From positions 1-44,580 of the forward strand of contig JAFZPZ010000083.1 in assembly GCA_017552435.1 (NCBI GenBank): a stretch of 44,580 nt of DNA, written 5' to 3'. The translations under genes and the position numbers were made by a program. Below are positions 7,702-19,100 of the stretch, in pieces (position 1 is the stretch's first letter; every line of letters starts with the position of its first letter). The notes beneath the pieces were generated by a model. That model was not told the DNA's origin. It saw only the letters and a list, made by a program, of their open reading frames with translations, and did not search any database. Source of the DNA: Bacteroidaceae bacterium (GTDB taxonomy: Bacteria; Bacteroidota; Bacteroidia; Bacteroidales; Bacteroidaceae).

Positions 7702-10700
7702 TTACTTAACAACGACCTTGACACCGTTGAGGATGTACATACCCTTGCCCAAAGACTTCAGGCTGTTGAGGGTTGCACCGGTGCGGAGCAGCTTGCCGTC
7801 CATGCTGTAAACATTTCCGGGCTGGCTGATGTTCTCGATAGCGGTGTTAATATCCTTCACGCCGTCGGCAGCGTCTGCGGCAGCAGCACTGATGAGGATG
7901 CTGAAGTCGTAGTCACCTTCGGGATCAACCTTCGGGCAGTTGTCAACATCAAATGCTACGGTAGGACCACTGATGTAATAACCAGACTCACCAATGCACT
8001 TTGCATAGTTGCCAGTGAAGTAAATCTCGTAAGGCTGGAGTGTGTGGTTAACGAGACTAGCAAGAACGCCATTAACCATTTCACCCTTCTTTACCAACTC
8101 TTCTTCGTTAGAGAACTTGAACTTCACGGGAGCTGCATCTTCGTCGTCTTCTGCATCATAAGATGTAGTGTCACCATAGATGTAGAATGCGGGCTCACCA
8201 GCGGGGATAGTCTCAATTGCCTTCAGAGCCAAGAAGGTTTCTGCCTCTTCCTCTTCACCAACAGTGTACTGACCAAGAGGAGTGTAAGCAACGGCTCCTT
8301 CAGGAGCACCCACGGGAGTGAGAGTAACGCTGTTAGCCAAACCATAGATCTTGCCGGGCTTGATGTCCTTAACGAAGGTGTACTCAGCTGGAATTTCGAA
8401 GGCTGCATCGGCCTCGCAGATAACCAGACCAGAGTTGCTGGTAGGCTCTGTAGAACCCCATGTGCAGAATCTGCGGTTGCTCTCGCCGGCATGCAGGTTG
8501 TTGCAGCTTACGCCGTCAGTATTCTTGGCACTCAGCAAGCTTCTCTCATAACCGATAGCCTTGTAACCAACGAGGGTAGGAACGGCCTTCAGGTAGATAT
8601 TGTTCTGGTTGCCTGTACCGCTAACCATAACGAAGAGGCCGGTAGCCTTGTTCTGGAGTGCATAGGTAGCAGGAGCCTTTTCTGCGCTGTTGGGCAGGAT
8701 AGCCTTGCCTTCTGCAGCGTTGAACTCAGACTGATAAGCTGTGTAAGCCTTTGATGCAGCAGCGAGGTCTTCAGCAGTAGCGTCCTTCAGGACAACCTTG
8801 TTGGCAACGGTGTATGCATCCAGGAGAGCCTTTGCGCTACCTGTAAGTTCCTTCTCAGCTGTTACAGGATAGATCTGGAACTCAGAAGCGTGGAAGTAAG
8901 TGAACTTCACGTTGTAGTCGTCGGCTGTCAGATTTTCTGCGAACGGATCGAACTCGATATTGCTACCGCCATCGGAACCAGACCTTTGCGTCATAGTGAA
9001 ACGCAGGTGGCTGAATGTACCGCCCAGGTCGATAGGCTGGCTGGTAACAGGAGTTGTAGCGTTGATGAAGGGAGTCTCGATGTAACCAACATTGGTCCAA
9101 GTCTCGGCATCATTACTGCCCTGAACGTACATACGAACAACGTGTCCGTTGGAAGTATTACGACGTCCTACGTAAACCTGAATGAATCCAGAAACGGGTT
9201 CGTTGAGGGCAACCTGCAGGTAAGGAACTTCACAGTATTTCTTTGAGTAATCACTGTGCCAGTATGTTGCAAAGTCGTTGTCGATGAGACAGCCGGTCTC
9301 GAGCTTCTGACCGTCATTGCCAGGATAAGAAGCGTTACTTGAGAACTGAGAAGCCTTTGTAATCAGAGCATCACCCTGCTTAAAGGAAGTGCACAAGTCA
9401 AGACCAAGACCCATGTTCTCCTTGACATCCAACAAGAGAGGAGTATAGTCAGTTTCCTCGGACTTAATCTCCTTGAAGCGGAACAGGCTGGCATCCACAT
9501 CCTCGATTGCGTCATCATTCATGAAGAACAGACGGTCACCCTCGCGGAGATCCTCACCGCCAATAGCTTCAAGCCAATTATTGGTTACAGTGACTTCATT
9601 ACCGTCGTCGTCATAATCTGTATCTTCCTCTGAAAGCAATTTAGCAGTAGAAACGATGGTTCCATACATGGTCTTCTGATCCTCTGGGTAGAGGTCACCA
9701 CAATCGTCGGCACCTTCTTTGCTGAAGTTGTAAGCATCAAACATTTCCTCTGTGGGATACATGATGCGATACCACTTGTCGGTCTTGACACCATTAGCAG
9801 AATCCAGAATACCCTTCTGCATAGCCTTGAGCATTACAGCGTACTTGTGAATCTGGTCAGCATTGTAAACACCAGCCTTGTTGTAAGCCTCAACTTCAGC
9901 ATAGAAAGCATTGAATGCATTAGGCACTGTCATATCAGACCAGTAACCGGGATTCGTACCTTCTACAACGCCTTCGGTTGCCTTAGCATATTTTGCCAAA
10001 GCCTCACGCATTTCAGCGGGATCAACCAGACCAACGGCCTGGAATGCCTCGTAAGCTGCCAGCAATGCATTGTAGTCTTCCGGTGTGAGAGCATCGTCGG
10101 AAATAGCAATGTTAGCATCATAAGCATTCTGCAGATTCTGAGCAACTTCACCCATCAGAACGAACTGAGAGTTGGGATTCTCTGTCACTGTGTAGAACTG
10201 AAGCTCTGCAGCATGCCAGAAGGTGCGGAAAGCATAGCTCGAACCATCTGTATCATATACGAGCATACGGATATAGGGATAAGAGTCATCAACATGGAGA
10301 GAAATTGTGCTCTCTTCGCCGGAACCAGTATGAGGAACTGTCAGGTCGGCAATAAGTTCCCAATCCTCATCCTCGTTCTTCAGGTTATCAGTTCCCAGGA
10401 GCGCGAACTTCTTAACACGGTCATTGTCAGCAGCTCTCTCGCGAAGGTATATTTCGCAATCGCCTACGAAATTGTCCATGCCAGTAAGCTGCAGGTAGTG
10501 GCATTCGATGTCATTGTAAACCATTCTTTCTGCAGACTCGCCATGCCAGTCGGTATGCCAGAATGTGCTAGCGTCACCATCAAGCAGGTTACCGATATTT
10601 GTGCCTTCTACAGAGTCGCTGTTAGGACTGCTCATCTGAGCAGCATCGGTAATCAACGGAGTCTTCTGAACGTCCTTAGCAAGTGTCAGAGTCTCGAGAA

Positions 10701-12306
10701 CCTTTTCACGGAGCTCGTTGTTCTGCTTAACCAGGAGGTCGTGATCCTTGAGGGCTGCGAAATTCTTAATCAACTCAGCAACTTCCTCTTCGGAAACAGA
10801 CTCCAGATACCATTCGCTGGTACCACCGTCATTGTCGTACTTGTCTTTGCCATAGGTTCCATACCAGAAGCTCAGAGCCAGATCCTTGTGAGAATCCTTA
10901 CCTGTGCTGTGTCCATTCTGGTGAACATAGTTGCCTTCATGTCTTGCCTTGCTGGCCAGACGGATGTTGAAGGTTTCCTTCTCTACCCAGTTACCGTTAC
11001 CGAGATCGTCTGTATCCACTTCATCTTCACCTGCCCAGTCGAATACAACGCAGGCTGCATCGTTTACATCTTCCGTGAGATAGATTCTGTTATCTGAACC
11101 CGGAGTTTCAGTAATACTGATGTAGGAACCCATACCTGCGTTCTGCATCAGAATGCTATCACCCTTCTGAGTGAGCTTCCATACCTGGTTGGCCATCTCT
11201 GGTCTCAGAGTGCCAAACATACCTTGATTCTCGAATGAAGCAAGGAATGCCTTGTCAACATAGCTACGCTCTATGATATCTTCATCCCATTCATCCTTGC
11301 CTACTACATTATCTGTATAATAGCGCAGGATGGACTTAATGCGGTAATAGCCATCGCCATTGGGAAGTGAATAAGGAACTTCGCTGTCCAGAATCACCTG
11401 ATACATAGAATCGGCATCTGCTTCATAGCGCTCAGCCTGTTCCAGAGAGCAAGCTTCAGGATCTGTGTAGTAGTCCTCTTTATAAGACTCGTCTGTAAAC
11501 TTGTCGGCGATAGCATTCACCTCTTGGAGCATGGTCCATAACTTCTTATAGGTATCCCAGTCAGCAAGCTGACCGAACTCTGTACCCATGTTCAGGAACA
11601 GACCCCAGTTATTAGGATCTTCGGGATCTTCCCAGATTAAGTCCTCATACTTATTATAAATATTGCCGATAACCAGTTTAACCTGATCATAGCCTGTCGG
11701 CTGTTCCAAGGTCCAGATGTAAGCAGGCTCATAGCTGTATGCGGGCATTGGGCCATAATCGCCCCAAACAATCTCGCCAACCTCGTCAACCTGGAAGGTC
11801 CAGAAAGCGCGACCTGCGTCAGCCCAGCTGCTTTCACCATAAGCGGTGTTACAGGAACGAATGGCAAACTTACCTGTCTCGTTCAAGTAGAACACCTGGC
11901 TCTCCCAGTCGTTACGGTTGTTAGAACCGTCCAAACGGAAGACGCCCGTCTCGGGATTCAGGAGACACTTGCTGTCAACCAGCGTGGAATTGGAGAAGTG
12001 TCCATTGGCACCCTCAATATGCCAGGCGACATCGAAAAGTTTGTCACCAGCGCTAGACGCATCGACCTGATTGATTGTGAACAATCCGTCTGATGCCTCT
12101 AAGTCTTCTGTCCGCTCTTCTACAGAGCCGGAGGCAGTCACATAATACTTGACGCCATCAATTTCAGTTGTGAGGTAATAGGCACCACTGGGGAAAGCCT
12201 TTAATGCTGCCTGATACTCAGATTCTGGTGGATCTGCTGCAAAAGCGCCACCACTGATGATGAGTTGAACGAACAACATCATCAAAAATAAGTAACATTT
12301 TCTCAT
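7702..12306 (-). CDS. large secreted protein with two discoidin (F5/8 type C)-like domains and a sorting-type tail
   Basis: A 1534-aa protein with a signal peptide (about 1-23). Residues about 27-200 form an N-terminal module closely matching that of the 1439-aa protein at 16144-20463: both carry KYYVTA, NRxxWESQVF and IRSCNxAYGESSWADAGR. F5/8 type C-like domains lie at about 555-710 (LLDGDASTFWHTDW to FHAAELQFY) and 985-1145 (LIDNDFATYWHSDYS to FHASEFQIY). Helical linkers with A-rich segments surround them. The end, YSMDGKLLRTG to KGMYILNG, is a type IX-like tail. The discoidin fold generally binds glycans or other surface ligands, so an adhesin or glycan-binding role is inferred; no catalytic motif was seen. 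A possible -7 box lies at 12383-12390. Confidence 0.72.
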   Translation of the reverse strand: MRKCYLFLMMLFVQLIISGGAFAADPPESEYQAALKAFPSGAYYLTTEIDGVKYYVTASGSVEERTEDLEASDGLFTINQVDASSAGDKLFDVAWHIEGANGHFSNSTLVDSKCLLNPETGVFRLDGSNNRNDWESQVFYLNETGKFAIRSCNTAYGESSWADAGRAFWTFQVDEVGEIVWGDYGPMPAYSYEPAYIWTLEQPTGYDQVKLVIGNIYNKYEDLIWEDPEDPNNWGLFLNMGTEFGQLADWDTYKKLWTMLQEVNAIADKFTDESYKEDYYTDPEACSLEQAERYEADADSMYQVILDSEVPYSLPNGDGYYRIKSILRYYTDNVVGKDEWDEDIIERSYVDKAFLASFENQGMFGTLRPEMANQVWKLTQKGDSILMQNAGMGSYISITETPGSDNRIYLTEDVNDAACVVFDWAGEDEVDTDDLGNGNWVEKETFNIRLASKARHEGNYVHQNGHSTGKDSHKDLALSFWYGTYGKDKYDNDGGTSEWYLESVSEEEVAELIKNFAALKDHDLLVKQNNELREKVLETLTLAKDVQKTPLITDAAQMSSPNSDSVEGTNIGNLLDGDASTFWHTDWHGESAERMVYNDIECHYLQLTGMDNFVGDCEIYLRERAADNDRVKKFALLGTDNLKNEDEDWELIADLTVPHTGSGEESTISLHVDDSYPYIRMLVYDTDGSSYAFRTFWHAAELQFYTVTENPNSQFVLMGEVAQNLQNAYDANIAISDDALTPEDYNALLAAYEAFQAVGLVDPAEMREALAKYAKATEGVVEGTNPGYWSDMTVPNAFNAFYAEVEAYNKAGVYNADQIHKYAVMLKAMQKGILDSANGVKTDKWYRIMYPTEEMFDAYNFSKEGADDCGDLYPEDQKTMYGTIVSTAKLLSEEDTDYDDDGNEVTVTNNWLEAIGGEDLREGDRLFFMNDDAIEDVDASLFRFKEIKSEETDYTPLLLDVKENMGLGLDLCTSFKQGDALITKASQFSSNASYPGNDGQKLETGCLIDNDFATYWHSDYSKKYCEVPYLQVALNEPVSGFIQVYVGRRNTSNGHVVRMYVQGSNDAETWTNVGYIETPFINATTPVTSQPIDLGGTFSHLRFTMTQRSGSDGGSNIEFDPFAENLTADDYNVKFTYFHASEFQIYPVTAEKELTGSAKALLDAYTVANKVVLKDATAEDLAAASKAYTAYQSEFNAAEGKAILPNSAEKAPATYALQNKATGLFVMVSGTGNQNNIYLKAVPTLVGYKAIGYERSLLSAKNTDGVSCNNLHAGESNRRFCTWGSTEPTSNSGLVICEADAAFEIPAEYTFVKDIKPGKIYGLANSVTLTPVGAPEGAVAYTPLGQYTVGEEEEAETFLALKAIETIPAGEPAFYIYGDTTSYDAEDDEDAAPVKFKFSNEEELVKKGEMVNGVLASLVNHTLQPYEIYFTGNYAKCIGESGYYISGPTVAFDVDNCPKVDPEGDYDFSILISAAAADAADGVKDINTAIENISQPGNVYSMDGKLLRTGATLNSLKSLGKGMYILNGVKVVVK

Positions 12307-12382
12307 TGTAAAAATAATTTAATTAAAAGGTTTTAAAAATAAAATATGTATGTTTTAGTACATTTAGAGAGATTTTTCCTTG

Positions 12383-12390
12383 CAAAGTTA
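12383..12390 (-). promoter_or_regulatory. possible -7 box for the 1534-aa gene
   Basis: Minus-strand TAACTTTG matches TAnnTTTG, about 77 nt before the ATG at 12306. No TTTG was found at the normal -33 distance, so the call is weak. The 199-base gap 12307-12505 shows nothing else. Confidence 0.4.
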
Positions 12391-12505
12391 AACTTTATGT
12401 CGGAACTATTACCTATGATTATAACAAAATTTTCATTTTCTAAACATTTTTTAACATAAACGCGCCATCCGAAAGGCAATTATAGGCAAAAATCAGGTAA
12501 CAGAT

Positions 12506-15500
12506 TCACCTCACAAGTACTTTTTTACCACCCACGATGTATATTCCACGAGGCAACGGACGACAGAGGATTTTCCGGCCTTGCAAATCATATACATCCC
12601 CCTCTCGCGCAGAGAGGGTTGGAGCGAGTTCTTCTATGCCGTCAATCAGAGCTTCATAGACGCGGAACGTAGAACCGTTGTCGGTGGGACTACTCTGGCT
12701 GTCCCAGAACTTCAGAGGCCCGCTGCTTCCACCAAACTGGTTGATACAGGTAAAGTCTGTTCCAGGAATACGTAGGACGAATCCACCGTTATTGGGAAGC
12801 AGATCCCAGGTATATTCTCCGGGTCGCATCACAGCGCAGCCGCCATCGGGAGTAAGAGTCTCGTCGAAGCCAGTAGTATAGTTATAGACTTTCACATGAT
12901 AGGGATCACCACCGAAGGCCCAGTAATAGGCGCCGTCATAGGTAAGGGTTTCCTCATCAACCACAGATGGATAATAAGGTTCCGTATCCTGCTTGCCTAC
13001 AAAGTAATCGCTGCGAATGGTCATATTGTACCAATAGGAATCATCTGGCGATGTCGAGAAGATGAAAGGACCGTACCATTCCACTTCATAGTCGATTGTT
13101 ACAGGCTCGACAATCTGATAGGGCATGTCGGCAGGTTCCGAAAGCGATACATAGGCATTGTTCCACCTGTCGGAAGGTTCTGGAGGCACAGAGCCATACG
13201 GCATCTGGCGGGTTTCAGAGCCTACAACCTCTCCATTGAACAGATACCGGTTGGTGACTGCAAACAGCGACTGGGAGGCCAGGGCCAAGGCTTCCGTGGG
13301 ATCGAAGTCACCTACTTCCTCAATCTTAAACCGGTTGCCTGCATCTGGGCTACTATATGTGTTGATGACAAGGATAGAAGTGTTGTGGTTGAAGTAGAGC
13401 GTCTGACCATTGTCGCTGGTACAACTCAACATATAAAGGTACTGTCCGTTGGGATAGTTGGTGTTGATGTCAATGGGTGTACCAAGCATATTCACCCATG
13501 TTCCGTTGTTGTTGTAAGCGAGATACATCTTTGTGACGGGACTGTAGATGTAGTTCTGTCCCTCGATGTTGATGAAGGCAAACTGGAAATCTTCGTCGGG
13601 TGCACCATCCCATCGCTGCTGCTCTGTGGTGAGGCCTTTATGGTCTGACGTCAGCACCAAAGCACCGCGTTGACAGGTGATGGTGTACAGTTTGTCGTTG
13701 GCAAACTCGATAGGATCGACAGGTTCTGGTTTATAAGGACGGACATCGTTGAGAATATCCTCATAAATTTTGTTGGCACGGGTCTCCAGCCAGCTTGCTG
13801 CTTCCTTAGCCTGCTTCGCATAGTCCGTATTGTCGTTCCATTTGCTTTTGTTGCTGACGAATGAGTTGCAAGCGAAATCATAGTAGTCCTGACAATACTC
13901 CAACAGCTCCTGCAAGTTCTCGTCCAGGAACTTCTCCCACAACTCCTTGTAAATGTCGCACAAAGGTTCGTAGTTCCAACGCAAGTCCTGAATGAACTGT
14001 ACCACCTCCATGTTGGGCATCTCTGTCCAATAGTTGCTGGTTTTGTTGCCCTTGAAATAGTTGTGGTTCTGCTCATAACCGAAGCCCCAATCGAGATCCC
14101 AGACAGGTCCGAAGACAAACCTGCTGGTGTCGCTCTCAAAGTTCTCTTTATAGCAAAATGTACTCTTGGGATGGTAAAGTTCGAAATTACAGATGAGCTC
14201 ATTCACCATAAGGAAACGTGCCAACTGTTCGACATCGACGTGCTTCGAGATATTTTTGCCGCGATAGAGGGTAGCCATGAAACTGTTGAAACTTGACGAG
14301 ATGGTTTCCAGCGTCAGTGTTGTGGTTCCCTCGCTGAAGTCCGGTTCCTTGATGTTGATAGGCAGGTTATAGGGCTGCGAGCGGAACTTCTGTCCGCTGG
14401 GTTCGTCGTAATAGGAATCCAGTTCGAGCAATGCGGCTGCGGTATCATCATCGAGGTCAACACTATTATTTGAAAGTCCCACCTTTTCCGTGAAGTTGTA
14501 GCTGCCCCGATATTCTCCGTTGAGATACAGATCGACAGGTACGATGTGGTTGGCGGCTGCAGCTTTCATCAGGTTTGCTGCCTTCATACCGATGGCATTC
14601 GACATCAAGGAGCCGGTCTGGTAGTTGGAGAGCAGCACCCATGACTTGCCGCTGGTCATACCCAGAGGTTTCACTTTCTCTTCGAACTTCAGGCGGTAAG
14701 GTTTCTTGGGCCAGGACCAGCTGCTGTTTCCTCTTCCCTTAATCTGAACCTCTGTTTTGGACATCGATGGGAAGATACCGTGCCCGTTGATGGAAATCTC
14801 GGCATCTTTATAATAGTCCTTGCTGGTAATGGGCTGTCCGTCGAATGTGTTGATATAAATGGTAGGCACCTCGGACCTGTCCGTCAGCCAATCGACATGA
14901 ACACGGACAAAGCGTCCGTAGGGTTTCAAGAAATACTTGTTGTCAGAATCGGGTGTTAGTATCTTCTGACCTTTTCTGGTAACAAGATAATAGATGTCCT
15001 TATCGAAGCGCAAACGCGTTTCCTTACTCGTCTGGAGTTTACCATCCACATATACTTCCACATTTTCGTCTGGCACTTGGAACGAAGGTGTCAGACGCTT
15101 ACCGATGGCAGTAATCGTAACAAAAACGGTATCCCCAACTAATTCACCCTTTGCATCAGTGAAGACCTGATCGTTGAACTTGTTGTTGAACTTGAACGAT
15201 TCGAAGGTGGGGAAATCCGTTGGTGTCTTTTCGCTCACGCTATCTACTTCGGCAAGGTTGTAGGTGTAGGTCCAGTTGAGGTTGGTCTCAATAAGCAGTT
15301 TCCCGTCCTTTTCTTTATAATTTGTCACATACTTCAGGGGATAGGCTTCCATTCGCCCGTCGGACAGATAGACGTGCAGCGCTTCGGGGAAAGTAGACAT
15401 TGTTGAGGGGTCAGAATCTGGATCTGTCCCCGGGTCAGGCTTTTCGCCTTTCTTGTGGAAGACAAAGCGTTCATTTTGGCCGGTACCCCAACTGCCTCTG

Positions 15501-15961
15501 TAGGTTCCGAGCATATTGGTACCAGAACGAAGGTTCCAGTAATACTCAGTATCATAAACACTCTGTATGCTGTACGCACCATCATCGCCCTGAATGATAT
15601 TCCAATATTGGGAATGATCATCAGGAGCCTCCGGTGCCAACGTCATATACTTGTAATACTGATCGACACGAGAATAAGTAAAAGCCAGAAGTTCTCCCGT
15701 TGCTTCGTTGCGGAAGGTGTAGCCCGACCGCGTGTTCGTTATCACCCAATAGCCATCAGTGGTCTTCTCCTTCCCGTCTGTGACATAATAGATATAGGGG
15801 GCCACATCGTGATATTTACCCAAGCCCAAGTACCCTTCCAACGCAGTATTAGAGATATAATAAACCCCATCTTCGACAGGTGTATCGGCAAAGGCATTTT
15901 GAATGGAACACCCAAAACATGCAAAAAAGCAAATAAAAGCTACAAAAAGACGTATTTTCAT
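12506..15961 (-). CDS. secreted CotH-kinase family protein with a C-terminal module shared with its divergent neighbour
   Basis: A 1151-aa protein with a signal peptide (about 1-25). The N-terminal part (about 28-185) is a small beta-rich module (DGVYYISN, GYWVITN). The CotH region spans about 360-735: KGRGNSSWSWPKKPY, LYLNGEYRGSYNFTEKV, an ELDSYYDEP segment and VWDLDWGFGYEQ, which are typical of CotH proteins, atypical protein kinases first known from Bacillus spore coats. Residues about 755-1105 resemble residues 469-860 of the plus-strand 1439-aa protein (TCxRGA, FxFVNxxGxxxxYS, DPGNR/Q, WYGPF/WDGPF, WYNMTxR, PGTDxxxINQxGG). The tail LPRGIYIVGGKKV is type IX-like. The phosphorylation target is unknown; CotH in a secreted multidomain protein points to surface protein modification or assembly. 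Confidence 0.8.
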   Translation of the reverse strand: MKIRLFVAFICFFACFGCSIQNAFADTPVEDGVYYISNTALEGYLGLGKYHDVAPYIYYVTDGKEKTTDGYWVITNTRSGYTFRNEATGELLAFTYSRVDQYYKYMTLAPEAPDDHSQYWNIIQGDDGAYSIQSVYDTEYYWNLRSGTNMLGTYRGSWGTGQNERFVFHKKGEKPDPGTDPDSDPSTMSTFPEALHVYLSDGRMEAYPLKYVTNYKEKDGKLLIETNLNWTYTYNLAEVDSVSEKTPTDFPTFESFKFNNKFNDQVFTDAKGELVGDTVFVTITAIGKRLTPSFQVPDENVEVYVDGKLQTSKETRLRFDKDIYYLVTRKGQKILTPDSDNKYFLKPYGRFVRVHVDWLTDRSEVPTIYINTFDGQPITSKDYYKDAEISINGHGIFPSMSKTEVQIKGRGNSSWSWPKKPYRLKFEEKVKPLGMTSGKSWVLLSNYQTGSLMSNAIGMKAANLMKAAAANHIVPVDLYLNGEYRGSYNFTEKVGLSNNSVDLDDDTAAALLELDSYYDEPSGQKFRSQPYNLPINIKEPDFSEGTTTLTLETISSSFNSFMATLYRGKNISKHVDVEQLARFLMVNELICNFELYHPKSTFCYKENFESDTSRFVFGPVWDLDWGFGYEQNHNYFKGNKTSNYWTEMPNMEVVQFIQDLRWNYEPLCDIYKELWEKFLDENLQELLEYCQDYYDFACNSFVSNKSKWNDNTDYAKQAKEAASWLETRANKIYEDILNDVRPYKPEPVDPIEFANDKLYTITCQRGALVLTSDHKGLTTEQQRWDGAPDEDFQFAFINIEGQNYIYSPVTKMYLAYNNNGTWVNMLGTPIDINTNYPNGQYLYMLSCTSDNGQTLYFNHNTSILVINTYSSPDAGNRFKIEEVGDFDPTEALALASQSLFAVTNRYLFNGEVVGSETRQMPYGSVPPEPSDRWNNAYVSLSEPADMPYQIVEPVTIDYEVEWYGPFIFSTSPDDSYWYNMTIRSDYFVGKQDTEPYYPSVVDEETLTYDGAYYWAFGGDPYHVKVYNYTTGFDETLTPDGGCAVMRPGEYTWDLLPNNGGFVLRIPGTDFTCINQFGGSSGPLKFWDSQSSPTDNGSTFRVYEALIDGIEELAPTLSAREGDVYDLQGRKILCRPLPRGIYIVGGKKVLVR
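12600..12618. repeat. small palindrome near the CotH gene 3' end
   Basis: CCCTCTC and GAGAGGG are separated by 5 nt, reading AACCCTCTCTGC on the minus strand. This resembles the GACCCTCTCT flank of the palindromic family but lacks the CCTTTAAGG centre. It encodes PTLSAREG in the CotH protein. It may be a diverged copy or chance. Confidence 0.35.
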
Positions 15962-16033
15962 ATCAGTTTTCTTGATTTTCCGGCGTAAAGGTATGGCTTT
16001 TCAGCCACTTTTGGAAAAATTTCCCCTAAAATA

Positions 16034-16066
16034 TTTGCTTAATATAATAAATAATGTGTATATTTG
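16034..16066 (+). promoter_or_regulatory. Bacteroidetes-type promoter of the 1439-aa gene
   Basis: TTTG at 16034-16037, a 21-nt spacer and TATATTTG at 16059-16066. This leaves a leader of roughly 70 nt before the ATG at 16144. It sits in the divergent gap with the CotH gene, whose own -7 could be the weaker minus-strand TACCTTTA at 15986-15993. Confidence 0.7.
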
Positions 16067-16143
16067 CTGTCTGAAAGTCTGAAAATATAACATATACGTT
16101 ATTTATAGTAAATACTTTTTTATTAACCCTTAACAAAATCATT

Positions 16144-19100
16144 ATGAGAAAAATCAAACTTCTCTTTGCCGCCGCGCTATCAATGATAGCATGGACCGGC
16201 GTGATGGCGCAGACAGCTGCAGAATACGAAGCTGCTCTTGCTGCTATTAATGATGGTGCCCAGTACCGCATCTCCACGGATGTGAGTGGCACGAAGTATT
16301 ACGTGACCGCTGGAGGCACCTTGACAGCTGACAAGGCGAAAGGTGACGCCTTCACCTTTGCAAAAGTAACTGGTGGAGACTATGTGGTAAATGAAGCTGG
16401 AGACAAGGCTGTTGGTATTCAATTAACCAGCAGTGCAGGCACAAGATTCACAAATGGTCCTCTGAGCAGCGACAAAGCTGTTCTTGAAGTAGCAAACTTC
16501 AGTACTTCGACGAACAATCGTGCAGGTTGGGAAAGTCAGGTATTCTTCCTGAAAGACGGCAAGTATGCCATCCGTTCCTGCAATGTTGCCTATGGCGAAA
16601 GCAGTTGGGCAGACGCAGGCAGAACATTCTGGACTTACACCGTAGATCCTGTTGATCCTGAGTACACTTATGACCCCGCTTACGTTTGGGAACTGGAAGA
16701 ATATACCGAGTCTGCAGAACAGAAAGAAGCACTTGCTAAGGTTCAGGCATGGCCCGTATATGTTCAGAGTGCAGCAGGCCTCGTAAAAGATGCAGGCAAA
16801 TTCTACAGCAATGCGAAAGAGCCATCCGAAGGTTCTTACGAAGCTCTGATTGACGGCGATTATTCTTCATTCTTCCATTCCGCATGGAGTGCTGACGGCG
16901 CCGTAGATGAAGACCATTACTTGCAAGCCGAGTTGTCTGAGGCTACACAGAAGTTCGAGTTCTACTACAAGAAGCGTTCACAGAACAATAACAACCGTCC
17001 TACCAAGATTGTCATTTCTGCTGGCAACGATGCAGAAGGAGAATTCACAGAAATCAAGACCATTGATTCCGGACTCCCCACTGATGCATCTGTAATTGAC
17101 TTCTTCTCTGAAGCCGTTGATCTCGGTGCTGCATATAAGTTTGTACGCTTCACCATATTGGAGACCAACAATGGTGCAGAAAACAATGGTCACAAGTTCT
17201 TCACCTTCTCGGAGTTCTATCTGTTCCCCGAAGCAGCTGCTCAACTTGCTCCCATTTATAACACTTATTCCTCTGCTTTGGCAGGAGACCTCGCAGCAGA
17301 TGATGTCGCCATGATTAATACTGTCGACAAGGTTCTGAAGTCGCAAATTGCTACCATAACTGTAACCTATCAACTTGTGGAAGCTGATGGCACAGTAGTT
17401 GAGAAGAAGGAAGTTGTTCAGAAGCCATACAGTGATGTAGAGATTCCCAGCGCTTGGGCATCAAATACAAAGTTCTACGACTATACTGTAGAAGGAACTA
17501 TCGGCGATACAGACTGCACAATTACTGTTAAACGTACTCTCAAGGAGGGTATTGTTGGCACATTGGCTGACTTGTCGAACACAAAGGCTTACACCGTTAC
17601 CTGTGACCGCGGTGCTATGCTGACGAACGGCGAAACCATCGCTTCTACGTCAAACAGCGCCTATGCAGACGCCGAGCCCGGCCAGTTCGCACTTGTCAAC
17701 TATGACGGCAAGTACTTCCTCTACAGCGTAGCTGACAAGAAGTTTGTGCTCAACAACGGTTATCTGTCCGAGAAACTCGTGAACGGCGAATTAGATGCCC
17801 TGCAGATGACTCCGATGACTGTTCCTTACTTCTTCTTCTATTTCACGACAGAAGGAGGAAACTATGGTGTCAACACGAACGGTTCTGGCAACCTTGGAGG
17901 TATTGTCATTAACAGCTGGATGAATGCCGACCCAGGCAACCAGTATTATATGGTTGAGGCTGCCGACTTTGATCCCACAGCAGCATTGGCAGCTCTGGAT
18001 GCTTACTTCAATCCTGCATTCACCGTAACTTACGTAGTGAAGGATACCGAAGGCAACGTAATCTTCACATCCGATCCCGAACCTTCAGAGGAGGGTGCCA
18101 AAGTTACCACCTTGCCCGCAAAGTATCAGCGTGCATACTACACCTATGATGAGGTAGATGTAACCGTAACAGAGGCCGACACAAAGGCTGAGTTCACCGC
18201 TACATGGGATGGTCCGTTCACAATTTCTCCCGACTTTGAGAACGCAAAATGGTACAACATGACTATGCGCGGCACTTGGTATGTAACAACTGACGTCAAG
18301 GATGGCGACGGTGCATATAAGACTCAGAACGCCAACATCATGGGTCTCGGCGAAGATTCCTATCAGTGGGCATTCATTGGCAACGGCTACGACGGCTTCC
18401 AGATCTTCAATAAGGCTGAAGGCGCAGACAAGAGCTTCGGTTGGACCGATGCAACTGCAACCAATGCCGGTATTCCTACCATTATGGCTAATGAAGAAGG
18501 CTATCATGCATGGAAGATTGTTGCTTCCACCAACACCTCAGTTCCTGCTGGTTCATTCTGCCTGAATGTTCCCGGCACAGACCTCTACATCAACCAGTAT
18601 GGTGGTGCAGGCGGTTCAGTTAAGTTCTGGAACAGCGGTAACAACATTGGTGACCCAGGTTCTGCCTTCACCGTATATGATGTTCCCTCTGACTTCTCAG
18701 CGTATGTTGTATCTGATGTTGCACCTGCTATGGAGGCCACCGGTTACTTCACATTTACCGACGCTGCCAAGGCTGCAATCGGCTACGATCCTGCTTACAA
18801 GGAGAGCTGCTCATTCGATACATTCAAGAGCATGATGGCTAAGATCAAAGAAGCTTTGAACGACGTTAATAACTTCATTCTTCCCGAAACAGGCTACTAC
18901 ACTCTGACAAGCAAGTCGTATGGCACATTCATGGGCATTGATCCCAGCGATGGCAACGTCTATGGCAACTACAAGTCTGCAAACGCTGCTAAGAATGTTG
19001 TGAAGCTGACCAAGACAGGCGAAGCTACCTATACTATCGGTCTGATGGGTAAGTTTGCTCCTGCTACCGTAGCACAGAGCGGACAAGTTACAGCCTCCGC

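Noticed and set aside
9847-11097. 416-aa open frame on the plus strand
   Set aside because: Fully antisense to the 1534-aa discoidin-domain gene; composition is that of a complementary-strand shadow and no family motif is seen.
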